A DNA stretch of 64,000 nt from positions 7,962 through 71,961 of the forward strand of contig JABXGS010000189.1 in the NCBI GenBank assembly GCA_016550425.1. Direction: 5' to 3'. Positions 42,545 through 51,463 of the stretch are shown piece by piece. Under the pieces are notes generated by a model. The model was not told where the DNA came from. It saw only the letters and a list, made by a program, of their open reading frames with translations, and made no database searches. This DNA comes from an archaeon. GTDB taxonomy: Archaea > Asgardarchaeota > Hermodarchaeia > Hermodarchaeales > Hermodarchaeaceae. Made by a program: the position numbers and the translations under genes. How positions within the stretch are numbered: position 1 is the stretch's first letter; each line of letters opens with the position of its first letter.

Positions 42545-43096
42545 TCATTTGCTGACTTGAAGACGCCAGCCCACCAATGTCAGCATCCTCTGATGTTGGG
42601 TTTCCCACCGCCCATAGAGAAGATAGGTAAGTAGGAATCCTGGAAGCCCCAGCCCCACAAGGAGTAACAGGAAATAAGGCAGGATAATGACCATGTATCC
42701 ATCCACCATGGGATACCACATTACTCGGATTATCCCTCCGATGACAATAGCTAGCAGGAGGCTGTTATTCCCTGCGGTGGTCGTCCCGATATGCCGCAAT
42801 TGAGCCCGCGTCATAAAGACCTGAAGGAGAATGACAAGACTCGTGCAGACAGCGACGAAGAACCAACCGTAACCTATCCGAAAGGCGCGAAAGAACTCTA
42901 CGGCCACCAGAACCTCAGGAGGAGGCCCATACACTGGAAGATACTGTATTGCAAGGAACCATGTACGACCCACAAGGGCTCCCAACGCCATCCAAATGGT
43001 CAGGGTCACCACGATTGAGCGATTCCGCGCTTTATCTAACCACGTTATGTCAGCCTTTTGACTCCTGTTACTCTGCAAAAACCATACCTCAGCCAA
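42545..43096 (-). CDS. Small membrane protein of unknown function
   Basis: 183 residues with four predicted membrane helices at about 28-52, 74-94, 110-125 and 134-160. The N-terminal 25 residues are polar and basic (QSNRSQKADITWLDKARNR) and the C-terminus is soluble (WETQHQRMLTLVGWRLQVSK). No known family recognised. The only start candidates are TTG 43096 or a late ATG at residue 36 inside the first helix, so the TTG is used with reserve. Monocistronic, 224 bases before the protease gene. Confidence 0.5.
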   Translation of the reverse strand: MAEVWFLQSNRSQKADITWLDKARNRSIVVTLTIWMALGALVGRTWFLAIQYLPVYGPPPEVLVAVEFFRAFRIGYGWFFVAVCTSLVILLQVFMTRAQLRHIGTTTAGNNSLLLAIVIGGIIRVMWYPMVDGYMVIILPYFLLLLVGLGLPGFLLTYLLYGRWETQHQRMLTLVGWRLQVSK

Positions 43097-43262
43097 GTCT
43101 TTTCAATGGGTTCTTTTAAGACTTTCTAAACCTAGAAGAGTATCATGTTGGGGTTACCTTAGCGAATAAAAATGCTCAGTCTCTGTGGATAGTTCACAAC
43201 AAGTCATACCCACTCCACCAAGACAAATAAATTTGCTTTCCAGATTTAATATCGACTCCTTC

Positions 43263-43304
43263 GATTCCATGCGACTGGAATCGTCATCTTAGGATGCGTA
43301 TTCC
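43263..43304. other. Overlapping short hairpins in an intergenic gap
   Basis: GATTCCA-N6-TGGAATC (43263-43282) overlaps a second fold, GGAAT with inner CATC pairing GATG and outer ATTCC (43277-43304). The region lies just after the PH/zinc-ribbon gene (read leftward), so a terminator or 3' end structure is the simplest reading. Confidence 0.4.
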
Positions 43305-43369
43305 AAGTCTAGATGGCATATCGAAAATCAATTCACCATCTGGAGAATCTACTTGTATGGGTCGGTTGC

Positions 43370-44218
43370 TTATCTGATTTTGTTTCCACATTTTGGGCAG
43401 AAGCTGCCTTGGAACATAAAAAGGGGATAGTCTGTATCACACTTGGAACAATGAACAATGAGTGGTTTTCCACATTGGTTACATCGTTCACTAATTGGTA
43501 CCGTGTTTTTGCAATGTGGACATTGAACTTGAGGTATGGCTGGCATTCCACCGGGCATCATGGTTGGTCCAGCAACTGGAGTAGAAGGTGTAGAGGGACC
43601 TGAAGCTCCACTCTTAACTGGGGCTGCACAATGGGGGCAGTGGGTTTCCGCAGAAGGTACATGGGTTCCACAGAAGGGGCATTTGTTCTTGGTTTTCGCG
43701 GCTTCAATTTGAGCTTCTATGACCGCGAACATTTGGGGCTTTTTTCCTTCAAATTCGATATCTTCTCCGCTGGTCAAAGTGATGACTAGTTTCTTCTGTG
43801 GGCTGTCGATGTTATCAATAACCATCAGCGGAATTGCTAAAGACTCCGCATCTCCCCCTTGTCCTCTGGCAACCATATCGTTACTGGATAGGGAGTCAAT
43901 CACAATTGCCGTAGCGGTAGCGTGTGTTGCATGTCGAATCCCTCGACTAAGCGCTCGACCTGCAAACCCTCCATGGCGACGAGCAGCATCGGCTGCAACG
44001 GATCCCGCTACACCGACTGCAAGCGCTTTGGCAAAGCCACCAAATAATCCTCCGCCTTTCTTTTTCTCGACCTTATACCACACCAGACGGACATCAGAGA
44101 CTGTAAGACGGCCATTGTTCCCCTCAAATTTCACCTCATCAATAGCTGTGGCGATATTCTCATATCCCAGAGGGACGAGTTGACCGTTCTGGACGGATAC
44201 GTTGAGAAATTCTGTCAT
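43370..44218 (-). CDS. PH-like domain protein with three zinc ribbons
   Basis: 282 residues. Residues 1-165 look like a prokaryotic PH/GRAM-type domain interrupted by a Gly/Ala-rich insertion (GGGLFGGFAKALAVGVAGSVAADAA in outline, about 55-85): FEGNNGRLTVSDVRLVWYKV at the start and SPQKKLVITLTSGEDIEFEGK at the end. Three zinc ribbons follow: CPFC/CPHC, CPHC/CNQC and CSKC/CPKC, linked by a Pro-rich stretch. Such PH-plus-ribbon proteins may sit at membranes and bind partners (inference); no enzyme motif. The small-residue insertion may contact the membrane. GGGAG/GAGGT precede the ATG. The PH-like gene at 5718 is similar in style but lacks ribbons. Confidence 0.65.
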   Translation of the reverse strand: MTEFLNVSVQNGQLVPLGYENIATAIDEVKFEGNNGRLTVSDVRLVWYKVEKKKGGGLFGGFAKALAVGVAGSVAADAARRHGGFAGRALSRGIRHATHATATAIVIDSLSSNDMVARGQGGDAESLAIPLMVIDNIDSPQKKLVITLTSGEDIEFEGKKPQMFAVIEAQIEAAKTKNKCPFCGTHVPSAETHCPHCAAPVKSGASGPSTPSTPVAGPTMMPGGMPAIPQVQCPHCKNTVPISERCNQCGKPLIVHCSKCDTDYPLFMFQGSFCPKCGNKIR

Positions 44219-44315
44219 ACCTCAACTCCCGTTTTTCCTGCCTAAAACTTTTGTACCTATCCTGAAATTATCCCGAAATTTCCCAGATACCGCAACGATG
44301 ACCTACTCTTGGGAT

Positions 44316-45635
44316 TCAAGTATCTGGTGTCTCTGTGCCTTGGTCAACTGACATCTGATTTGTTTCTGCTATTGTTTCCTCGACTACGAGGTGTTCTTCA
44401 ACTCGGGGGAGACCTGTGAAGATCCAAGCTATCAGCAACACACCGATTAGGGTTGAACCAAAAACCAAGAAGATAAGAGGAATCGAGAATAGCTGGGCAA
44501 GGAAACCTGCTACAAGAAATGAGAATGGTGCTGTAAATTGAGCAACTGTTTGTCGAACCGAAAATACTCGACCAATCTTTTCGGGGGGAACAAGTTTTTG
44601 CCAGATGGTCTGACTTGAGACGTTAGAGATGGGGAGAGTAAATCCCATGAGGATGATGCCCAACGCGGCAATCCAAAATACGCCTGGTGGGTTAAAGGCG
44701 AGTATGATTGTACCCAGGGCACCAATAAAGATTCCAATAAACACTCCAATAATATTTCGCTTGAATCCACCCCATACCATCATCACCGCTGATGCCACCA
44801 TCATACTACCACTCTGTAACGACATCAACGCAGCGAGATAAATCACTGCCAAAGTGAGATCACCTAGTGCAAGGAAATTAGAGCTAAAGAGAGGTAATAA
44901 GATGAAGATTGGTGGAAGTAAGAAATTCGTTATGGCAAAAACACTAAGCAAAGTAAGTAGCCCTGAGTGATTTCGGATGAAGGTTAGACCCTCTGCTAAT
45001 TCTTTTCTAAATGAAGGTTTCTCAAGCGATGTTTTCAGACGAACTGCAGGAATGGTTACTAGGAGGGTGGGAACGATGGCGATAAGATATGTGCCAATGT
45101 CGATGAACAGTATGCGAGACATTTCTCCCAGAAAGATGAGAAATACAAGAGCTCCGATGCCGGGGCCAATGGTTTGTATAAATGCAGTCGCGAATAGGTT
45201 CAAGCTATTCATCCGAGTAAGGTGTTTGTGCGGTACCATGATGGGAATAATTGCTTGGATCGCCATCGCATGAAATGCTCCCACCAATCCTCCAATTAAC
45301 TGGATGATGAGCACATGGATGATATTAGCGATTCCAGAAAAGAACAGGAGAACTAAGATGAAACTCAATAAAGCAAGAAGGCTATCCGCAATGACAATGA
45401 CCTTCTTACGAGACCACCGGTCGACGAGAACCCCAGCAACAGGGGTAATTAAGATGAAACTTCCAAAGGCAAAAAATGCGGATAATCCAAGAAAAAATGC
45501 GCTTCCGGTTTGGATGGTAATCCACCAGGTTAAGCTGAAATTAACAATATTAGTACCCGCTAGCGAGGCGAGTTGTCCCCCCCAGAATAGAAGGTAGTTT
45601 CGAAAGGTGCTCTGATCAGGCTTCGTTGGTTTCAT
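44316..45635 (-). CDS. MFS-type exporter (EntS/MFS_3-like)
   Basis: 439 residues with about 12 membrane helices. It opens with NYLLFWGGQLASLAGTNIVNF, the typical first helix of MFS_3 drug/siderophore exporters, and motif A is GVLVDRWSRKKVIVIAD (about 66-82). The second half repeats the start with SNVSSQTIWQKLVPPEKIGRVFSVRQ, the conserved loop of this group. The C-terminal tail is acidic (VEEHLVVEETIAETNQ). The substrate is probably a drug-like or amphiphilic compound. Its promoter contains a 7-bp inverted repeat at the predicted transcription start, suggesting repression by an unseen regulator. Confidence 0.85.
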   Translation of the reverse strand: MKPTKPDQSTFRNYLLFWGGQLASLAGTNIVNFSLTWWITIQTGSAFFLGLSAFFAFGSFILITPVAGVLVDRWSRKKVIVIADSLLALLSFILVLLFFSGIANIIHVLIIQLIGGLVGAFHAMAIQAIIPIMVPHKHLTRMNSLNLFATAFIQTIGPGIGALVFLIFLGEMSRILFIDIGTYLIAIVPTLLVTIPAVRLKTSLEKPSFRKELAEGLTFIRNHSGLLTLLSVFAITNFLLPPIFILLPLFSSNFLALGDLTLAVIYLAALMSLQSGSMMVASAVMMVWGGFKRNIIGVFIGIFIGALGTIILAFNPPGVFWIAALGIILMGFTLPISNVSSQTIWQKLVPPEKIGRVFSVRQTVAQFTAPFSFLVAGFLAQLFSIPLIFLVFGSTLIGVLLIAWIFTGLPRVEEHLVVEETIAETNQMSVDQGTETPDT

Positions 45636-45680
45636 CTGGCTTCATGTCCTTGTTGTTGAGTGAATCAATCCGCTAGGTTA

Positions 45681-45722
45681 ATTCTCATTTTTTGAGAATA
45701 CACTCTTAGAATATGATAAAAG
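45681..45722 (-). promoter_or_regulatory. TATA box and inverted-repeat operator of the MFS exporter
   Basis: ATTCTCA-TTTTT-TGAGAAT (45681-45699) is a perfect 7-bp inverted repeat with a 5-base spacer. The TATA box (CTTTTATCAT on the minus strand, about 45712-45722) places transcription start close to 45690, inside the repeat, where a bound dimer would block initiation. Confidence 0.5.
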
Positions 45723-45884
45723 CTTTTGCGTTATCACCGAAATTCAAGGAAATATTATTGTATAATCACCTTCTGGACCCGGTTGTGAACCGTCAAATAG
45801 GACTTGCCATAAACGGACCATAGTATCGCCGGGTCCATATGAGCGGTTTGGTTACTTGACCATATGATTATGCAAATGCTTTGG

Positions 45885-46652
45885 CTAAGTTGGTAAGAAG
45901 TTCGTAGCTTGCCAGTAGGCAAGGTTCATGATTTGACACATTGTACATTGTGGACCGTAGGTTTGAAGCCATTCGATATTAGCTCCTTCAACGTAGTGAA
46001 TAGGTACGAAGTATCGGGGTTGGATTATATCGAGTGCATCCACTACTTCTTCGTTGGCCATTGTCTGACATCCAGGACCTAAGGGAAGTAAGGCCACATC
46101 GATAGTGCCAGTAAGCTCGCTATATTCGGGGATGTTCTTTGAATCGCCAGCATGGAAGAAGATGACACCACCAATTTCGATGATATAACTCGTCCAGTTA
46201 CTTTCTCTTGGGTGGCTTGCTTCTCCACCACCCACATCAAAGGTGTACATAAAGAACGCAGTAATACTGACCGGCCCATACTGGAGCTCATCCCGTGGAG
46301 ACACACCTACTCCATCATGTACGGCTATTTCTGTTGTCATAGTTTCTGGGAAGACATTGACAGTGCTATCTTTTTGAATCAAGTTAATGGATGCAATCTC
46401 ATAATGATCACCGTGTGGATGAGTGATAAGAACAACATCGGCAGGTAAATTCTCATAACCATCGGGCAGACTGATAGGGTCAACATATATTCGGTAACCC
46501 TCTGCCTCAATCATTACGCCTGCATTCTCTAACAATGTGAAATGAACACCAGCAGGGTTCAATAGCGAGAACCCGATAATTGGTACTGCTATCGCCATAG
46601 ATGCAATAACCACAATTGCAGTGATGATCTTTGCATTCTTCGATAATGGCAT
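45885..46652 (-). CDS. Membrane-anchored metallo-beta-lactamase-fold hydrolase (UlaG-like)
   Basis: 255 residues. An N-terminal helix (about 9-30) probably anchors the protein with the enzyme outside the cell. The domain starts FTLLENAGVMIEAEGYRIYVDPI, has the zinc motif THPHGDHYE (H-x-H-x-D-H), then IIEIGGVIFFHAGDS with the bridging Asp and the final His in YFVPIHYVEG. UlaG-like enzymes cleave lactones, phosphodiesters or other small molecules. A GTG-started form to 46688 is excluded because the TATA box (46676-46684) lies inside it; ATG 46652 would be almost leaderless. A cytosolic paralog is at 56085. Confidence 0.83.
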   Translation of the reverse strand: MPLSKNAKIITAIVVIASMAIAVPIIGFSLLNPAGVHFTLLENAGVMIEAEGYRIYVDPISLPDGYENLPADVVLITHPHGDHYEIASINLIQKDSTVNVFPETMTTEIAVHDGVGVSPRDELQYGPVSITAFFMYTFDVGGGEASHPRESNWTSYIIEIGGVIFFHAGDSKNIPEYSELTGTIDVALLPLGPGCQTMANEEVVDALDIIQPRYFVPIHYVEGANIEWLQTYGPQCTMCQIMNLAYWQATNFLPT

Positions 46653-46675
46653 ATTTGTGGCTAGTTCAGATGTCC

Positions 46676-46684
46676 AATATATTT
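46676..46684 (-). promoter_or_regulatory. TATA box of the anchored hydrolase gene
   Basis: AAATATATT on the minus strand, about 25 bases before ATG 46652, supporting the 255-residue form. Confidence 0.5.
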
Positions 46685-46790
46685 CCACGGAACCCGGTAA
46701 GTTCAGAAATTCGCATCTGAGATTGAATTTAGCGAGCAGATGTGAACCTTATGGTTCGGGATTACAGCTTACTTTTCTTTAATCGAATCG

Positions 46791-47687
46791 TTAAGGTAGA
46801 AGAGGTAGTATCATCAGAACGATAATGATACAGCATATTATGATACCGAGGATGCATGCGATCACGGCATTTCGTATTTTCTTATTCCATCTTCGTGTTT
46901 GGTAAATGCTTACTCCGAAAAGAACTAGAAACGATAGTGGTAAAGCCATTGCAAGACAAGGGATGACTATCAACCATCCAAAGAAATACATCAACCCTCG
47001 AGCTCCCAGGAACCAGATACCAACAACAATACCAGCGAGAATTTGGGGAAGTCCATGCGATATGGTCCGGTCTCTCTTAATCTGCTGTCGTATTGGTTCA
47101 ACATCCTGACGGTAGACGCGGAATCGTAAATACGCTTGAAGAACACGGACCAATCGGATTTCTTTCTTTGCACCAGCTAGATAGATATTCGTGTAAAAAC
47201 AAAGATTTGTTTTCGTTTTCTGTTGATCGTGTTCGATGATGAGATCAACAACATCAAGTCCCTTGACATCGAAAGTGATTCGCCTGATGGAAGGCCATGG
47301 AATATTATGGTTATCCCCAAAGACTCGTGGAAGTGATATCCCATCAATTGACACAACCATATACTTTCTCCGGAGAAAAAAAGACATTACAGCGAGAAAA
47401 ATCCCCAAAAGTAGGAAAGATGCTGCAACTAAATCAACGACTATCCAGGAAAATATGGAACCATAAATCCAGAGATTGGCAAATGCGATGATTCCCCAAC
47501 TAAAGAACATTCCAACACTACCGAGGGCAGTAAGTATCCAACTTGCCCAGGGGAAAAAATGTGCCTCATAGCCTTGGATTCGACTGACCATCGCCATCTC
47601 ATCATCGTAGGGTTTGATGATTTTACGATCGAGTCGAAATCGTTCATATGCATATTCTAAATCCCTAAGCCCCATACGAAACCACAT
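46791..47687 (-). CDS. Membrane protein with PH-like internal domain
   Basis: 298 residues. Two membrane helices at about 48-72 and 80-105 are followed by a soluble domain beginning RRKYMVVSIDGISLPRVFGDNHNIPWPSIRRITFDV, the strand pattern of bacterial PH (bPH) domains ending 'I-x-W-x-x-I', then a basic linker and three further helices (about 210-298). This layout recalls bPH2/YdbS-like membrane proteins of unknown role. A GAGGAG ribosome site precedes ATG 47687. Divergent from the AlkD-like gene. Confidence 0.6.
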   Translation of the reverse strand: MWFRMGLRDLEYAYERFRLDRKIIKPYDDEMAMVSRIQGYEAHFFPWASWILTALGSVGMFFSWGIIAFANLWIYGSIFSWIVVDLVAASFLLLGIFLAVMSFFLRRKYMVVSIDGISLPRVFGDNHNIPWPSIRRITFDVKGLDVVDLIIEHDQQKTKTNLCFYTNIYLAGAKKEIRLVRVLQAYLRFRVYRQDVEPIRQQIKRDRTISHGLPQILAGIVVGIWFLGARGLMYFFGWLIVIPCLAMALPLSFLVLFGVSIYQTRRWNKKIRNAVIACILGIIICCIIIVLMILPLLP

Positions 47688-47699
47688 TCCATACTCCTC

Positions 47700-47712
47700 G
47701 TTATAAATAAAA
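47700..47712 (+). promoter_or_regulatory. TATA box of the AlkD-like gene
   Basis: GTTATAAATAAAA lies about 60 bases before ATG 47765, with the predicted transcription start near 47735. It is too close to the divergent start at 47687 to serve that gene. Confidence 0.5.
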
Positions 47713-47764
47713 GGTGGCGGTTGGTGGGTGAACGGGATAACTTACATTAGGAAGGTGCTAATAC

Positions 47765-48574
47765 ATGGCAACGCCTGAAGGTATAGTTGCGAAAACAAGA
47801 CGAGCATTAATCGAAATTAGCAAGTCTACACACCGATATCCTGAAGTCATTTCACAAGCCATGAAACTGGATTGGTATGAGGACTTCTCATCCGGCTATA
47901 AAGGCCTTTATTACTTCATCCCCGTCTCTCTTTCTTCTGATTATAGTCGACGAGTACGGGTCGCTGCTCTTGATGTCCCGACGGTTCGAAAGGTAAGCGC
48001 TTCTCTCTTTCAAGAACTGAAAGCGGATGGGATTCAAGACATTACTACCATACTCTCGCTGTGTAATGCCCTATTAGAAAAGTGGAGTTGGGAATATCGA
48101 ACCATAGCCTTCGACTGGTCCTATCGGCTCCGAAACCAGTTCGAACCCCAGCATTTTCCACTCTTTGAGAAGTGGACGAAACTCTATCTGTCGACTTGGG
48201 GTGGAGTCGATGATTTTTGCACTCACACACTAGGCTATTTCTTCTATGCATTCCCAGAATTTGCATCGAAGGTGAAAAGCTGGGCTAGTTCAGATAATCC
48301 ATGGATTCTTCGAGCTGCAGCAGTTTCGTTAATCTATGGATTACGACGTGGGGTGCACTCCAAGTATATTTTCGATGTCGCCGAAGCTATGCTACTTGAC
48401 CCACGCAAGTATGTACAAAACGGGTACGGATGGATGCTCAAAGAAGCCACCAAACATTTTCAAAATCACGTATTCGAATACGTGATGGAAAAGAAGGATG
48501 AGATGCCTCGACGAGCCCTCCGCTATGCCATTGAAAAAATGCCTCCCGCTCTTAAAACCCAAGTAATGGCCTAA
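47765..48574 (+). CDS. AlkD-like DNA alkylation repair protein
   Basis: 269 residues, entirely helical, with the HEAT-like repeat pattern of AlkC/AlkD DNA glycosylases: LCNALLEKWSWEYRTIAFDWSYRL, KWTKLYLSTWGGVDDFCTHTLGYFFY with the conserved W-x4-D-D acidic pair, and NPWILRAAAVSLIYGLRRG (the 'n-x-W-x-R-R/A-A-x-V-S' segment). AlkD removes N3- and N7-alkyl purines without base flipping. The first Arg of that segment is present but the second is Ala, so activity is not assured. Monocistronic with its own TATA box; followed by a DUF3795 gene. Confidence 0.8.
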   Translation: MATPEGIVAKTRRALIEISKSTHRYPEVISQAMKLDWYEDFSSGYKGLYYFIPVSLSSDYSRRVRVAALDVPTVRKVSASLFQELKADGIQDITTILSLCNALLEKWSWEYRTIAFDWSYRLRNQFEPQHFPLFEKWTKLYLSTWGGVDDFCTHTLGYFFYAFPEFASKVKSWASSDNPWILRAAAVSLIYGLRRGVHSKYIFDVAEAMLLDPRKYVQNGYGWMLKEATKHFQNHVFEYVMEKKDEMPRRALRYAIEKMPPALKTQVMA

Positions 48575-48640
48575 TGCTGATAGTGTCCTATATCGTTAGG
48601 CTCTTAACGGGGCTATAGACATTATTTCATTGTGGTTCAC

Positions 48641-49087
48641 ATGACTGAGATGCATGGTTATTGTGGGTATCGATGCCACCTTTGTGCAGCAAGATCTCCG
48701 GCCAAAGAAACTCGTCAACAGCTTGTTGATGGGTGGCGGAAATATTTCGGGCATCAAAATTATACAGCTGAGAATGTTCAATGCGATGGTTGTAAAGCTG
48801 ATGGGAAACTTGCAGACAAAGAATGTAAAGCACGACCCTGCGCAATAGAGCGGGGCGTTGAGTTTTGCATGACTTGCGATGATTTTCCTTGTGATAAGGT
48901 GAAGCATTTGATGGGTAGTCGAAATGGGATGCTTCTCCATTGTCTTCCCCCAACCTATGAAGTCACCGAAGATGAATACAATCTGTGTATGACCCAATTC
49001 AATTCGATGCCGTTCATCATCAAAACTCTTATCGAACATGGCAAAGTGCCCTCATGGTGGAAAAATTCAGCGAAATCAGAAGAATAG
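48641..49087 (+). CDS. DUF3795 Cys-rich protein
   Basis: 148 residues. Near the N-terminus HGYCGYRCHLCAARSPA gives C-x3-C-x2-C, then CDGCKADGKLADKECKARPCAIERGVEFCMTCDDFPCDKV adds seven more cysteines in the order seen in DUF3795 proteins. It probably binds zinc or an iron-sulfur cluster; the function is unknown. The C-terminal tail is helical (FIIKTLIEHGKVPSWWKN). The ATG at 48641 is used, though GTG 48632 is in frame. Such proteins are common in anaerobic archaea and bacteria. Confidence 0.8.
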   Translation: MTEMHGYCGYRCHLCAARSPAKETRQQLVDGWRKYFGHQNYTAENVQCDGCKADGKLADKECKARPCAIERGVEFCMTCDDFPCDKVKHLMGSRNGMLLHCLPPTYEVTEDEYNLCMTQFNSMPFIIKTLIEHGKVPSWWKNSAKSEE

Positions 49088-49291
49088 GTGCCTTGTTACT
49101 GATTTCGGATAATAGCTCTCCAATGGTTAAGATGCTTGTAGGGATATTGGCATCATCGACTAGTAGCTCTTATTGCGCTTGTAGATCTCCTTGTTCTTCC
49201 ATTCTCAATTTAGGCACAGGCATTGATACGAGAGCCGTGAGTTTCTGTAAACAAGTGGTAAAGAATCTAAGTCAATAGCTTCGTTGTTTCT

Positions 49292-49570
49292 TTATGCCCC
49301 ACCTTTTCCGTTGGGGAGCATGGCTCCTGCGATTAATGCGAGGATGCCAGGAACTAAGCCCGTGAATAGTATTCCAAGGATTCCGGTGACAATCATTCCT
49401 GTCTTATGTTCGTAGGGCTCCTGTCGCCATTGCAGCCAGAGGGCACCGAAAACGATTCCAATAATCGCTAGGGGGATTGTCAATACCCCGAAGATTAAGA
49501 GAACGCCAAATATGAGTTGAAGTATTCCTGCAATTAAGAGAAGTGTTGAAACAGTTTCAATATCTGTCAT
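49292..49570 (-). CDS. Small three-helix membrane protein
   Basis: 92 residues with three membrane helices at about 7-29, 31-46 and 57-83 and a short charged loop (QWRQEPYEHKTG). The helices are Gly/Leu/Ile-rich with repeated LIAGILQLIFGVLLIFG-type runs, as in DUF4064/YccF-like membrane proteins, but no family is firmly recognised. ATG 49570; monocistronic, convergent with the region after the DUF3795 gene. Confidence 0.6.
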   Translation of the reverse strand: MTDIETVSTLLLIAGILQLIFGVLLIFGVLTIPLAIIGIVFGALWLQWRQEPYEHKTGMIVTGILGILFTGLVPGILALIAGAMLPNGKGGA

Positions 49571-49730
49571 AATAGATCCACTTCATGTTAGATGTGCTGT
49601 CTTCGAATTTAGAATATAAAACCCTTCGTATCAGCTAGCAGGTTGCATCTTTAATCTAATTGGCAGATAAGAAACATTTTGTGTTCCGATCTCATCATAG
49701 ATTGTTTAGGTTTTTCTTCTTAAAACAGAT

Positions 49731-50972
49731 TTATTCCGCTAGCTTATCTAGCTCCGCAATTATATCGCGTAACGTGGTACAAGAACCTGTGCGGATAATT
49801 GCTCGAATCTCATTAGCAATCGTTGAAGTGAGTGCAAGCTGTTCTTCTAATACGCCTTCTTGGTCAAGTTTTGTGAGGTCCTTAACACCTTTCTCAATAC
49901 GAATAGCAGCATCATAGTACGGCTGCCAGATCCTTCTTTGGTTTCCGAGGACCATCGACTTATAGAAGACGATATCAAGAAGTCGGTTTAATACCCTGGT
50001 ATTAATTGGGGGTTCATCAGGTATTGGATGTCGCAGGGAGCGGTCGGAAATTCCTTGCTGTTGACAAATTCTTCGTCCTTGAATCATTACATTGACGGGA
50101 AGCAGTTCGGTAATGGGGTATCCATATGTGTGATTGTTCGCATAGATCTGCTGTAAAAGATCATATGCCTTAGGGACCTGCCGCCGGACAACATTGAAGA
50201 AATAGTCCTTCTGACGGCCAGGTTTGAGAGTCATCCCAGAGAATAGGATGAATTCTGCTTCCGCTGTTTTCGCCTCTCTTGCAAGGCTTTGCATATTCTC
50301 TTCTGTGTCGCCAATAACGGGAATACACGGGTATGCAAAGACGCCACCAAATAATCCTGCCTTTCGAATCTGTTTTAGAGCAGCAAATCGTTCCCACGTC
50401 GCTGAAGATTTTGGCTCAAAAATCGCTTTCATTTCCTCATCATGTAACGTGATGCTAAAACATACACTGACAAAAGCCTGTTTGTGCATCTCCTTCAATA
50501 AATCTAAGTCTCGCAACACCATTTCGGATTTCGTTAGGATAAAGACCGGCATCTGAAAATCATAGAGTGTTTCAAGGACTTGACGTGTAATTCGGTGTTC
50601 TTCTTCGGCTTGTTGGTAGGCATCCGAAACCCCACCAGAAACTCCAATGATAATTTTGTTTGGTCCCTGATCCATTATTTTCGTTGCGTCATGGTTATCT
50701 ACAAATCGTAGAAGGGTATCCGATTTCATTTTACTTTGGGACTGAAACTTGGCTCTTTCTAATTCCCTTCGAAGAATTTGGGGAGCATTTTCTTTGATTC
50801 GAATATGGGTGTAAAAATTCTCGATGCGATAGTATTGACAGTTGCCATCACAGTAAACGCAGCCATGTTCGCAGCCTCGGTAAGAGTTCATGGAGCGATT
50901 GCTGTGAAACCAAGCATCTCCATAACGGGGCTTGGAAAGTAGGGATTTTGCCTGGATTAGTTCATATCGCAT
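49731..50972 (-). CDS. Radical SAM protein (SplB/Rv2578c-like)
   Basis: 413 residues. The radical SAM cluster motif is YRGCEHGCVYCDGNC (about 32-46), C-x3-C-x2-C. It is followed by strands KIIIGVSGGVSDAYQQAEEE and RQVLETLYDFQMPVFILTKS, VSVCFSITLHDEE and FGGVFAYPCIPVIGDTEENM, as in the SPL-like/Rv2578c group. The enzyme uses a [4Fe-4S] cluster to split SAM into a 5'-deoxyadenosyl radical. Members of this group are mostly uncharacterised; true SplB repairs spore photoproduct, which is not expected here. No SPASM cluster at the C-terminus. Monocistronic. Confidence 0.88.
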   Translation of the reverse strand: MRYELIQAKSLLSKPRYGDAWFHSNRSMNSYRGCEHGCVYCDGNCQYYRIENFYTHIRIKENAPQILRRELERAKFQSQSKMKSDTLLRFVDNHDATKIMDQGPNKIIIGVSGGVSDAYQQAEEEHRITRQVLETLYDFQMPVFILTKSEMVLRDLDLLKEMHKQAFVSVCFSITLHDEEMKAIFEPKSSATWERFAALKQIRKAGLFGGVFAYPCIPVIGDTEENMQSLAREAKTAEAEFILFSGMTLKPGRQKDYFFNVVRRQVPKAYDLLQQIYANNHTYGYPITELLPVNVMIQGRRICQQQGISDRSLRHPIPDEPPINTRVLNRLLDIVFYKSMVLGNQRRIWQPYYDAAIRIEKGVKDLTKLDQEGVLEEQLALTSTIANEIRAIIRTGSCTTLRDIIAELDKLAE

Positions 50973-51088
50973 AGCAATATCACATTTCGATTGCCTGTTG
51001 CTCAGGTATGGGGTTCTTAGTCTTGAATCTTTTTCAGACTCTTTTCTGACCTATGTGTCTTTCTTTTTGAAGATAGTTCTGGGTGTGT

Positions 51089-51457
51089 CTAGGTGTGGCG
51101 AAGCCCATTGATTTGCTGGATAATCTGAAAGATGAATACACCAAAGGTCCCGCTGTTGCGAATTCGTTTCTTCATATAGTCGCGGAGAACATGTTTATCC
51201 ATGCCTACGTCACATTGGCTGAGGACTACAACTTCTGTGAGTAGATCTAGCAGAAGGCGTTGCTCTCGACGACTAATAGCCGGTCCAAGTTTATCCAGAA
51301 CGTGGAAGGCATCAGAGAACTCCATGGGCCCAAGACTCGAAAGCTCTGTCAAAGCTTCTAGAGTCTGTCCGGATAAATAGTCCTTCCCGATTTCGAGAAG
51401 GCGATCACTTATTTTTTCGTCCTTAATGATGGATTTCTTAGTTTTCCCTATTGACAT
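51089..51457 (-). CDS. Small helical protein paired with a regulator
   Basis: 122 residues, helical, with a basic N-terminus (GKTKKSIIKDEK) and segments DRLLEIGKDYLSGQTLEALTEL and EQRLLLDLLTEVVVLSQCDVG. No family recognised. The start is 6 bases after the stop of the upstream regulator gene, so the two are almost certainly co-transcribed and coupled; a co-regulator or ligand-binding partner is one possibility. Confidence 0.6.
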   Translation of the reverse strand: MSIGKTKKSIIKDEKISDRLLEIGKDYLSGQTLEALTELSSLGPMEFSDAFHVLDKLGPAISRREQRLLLDLLTEVVVLSQCDVGMDKHVLRDYMKKRIRNSGTFGVFIFQIIQQINGLRHT

Positions 51458-51463
51458 CCTTCA

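Noticed and set aside
49088..49278. An open plus-strand stretch after the DUF3795 gene
   Set aside because: It is the tail of a frame that starts inside the DUF3795 gene; no own start, no family pattern, low-complexity Ser/Cys content.
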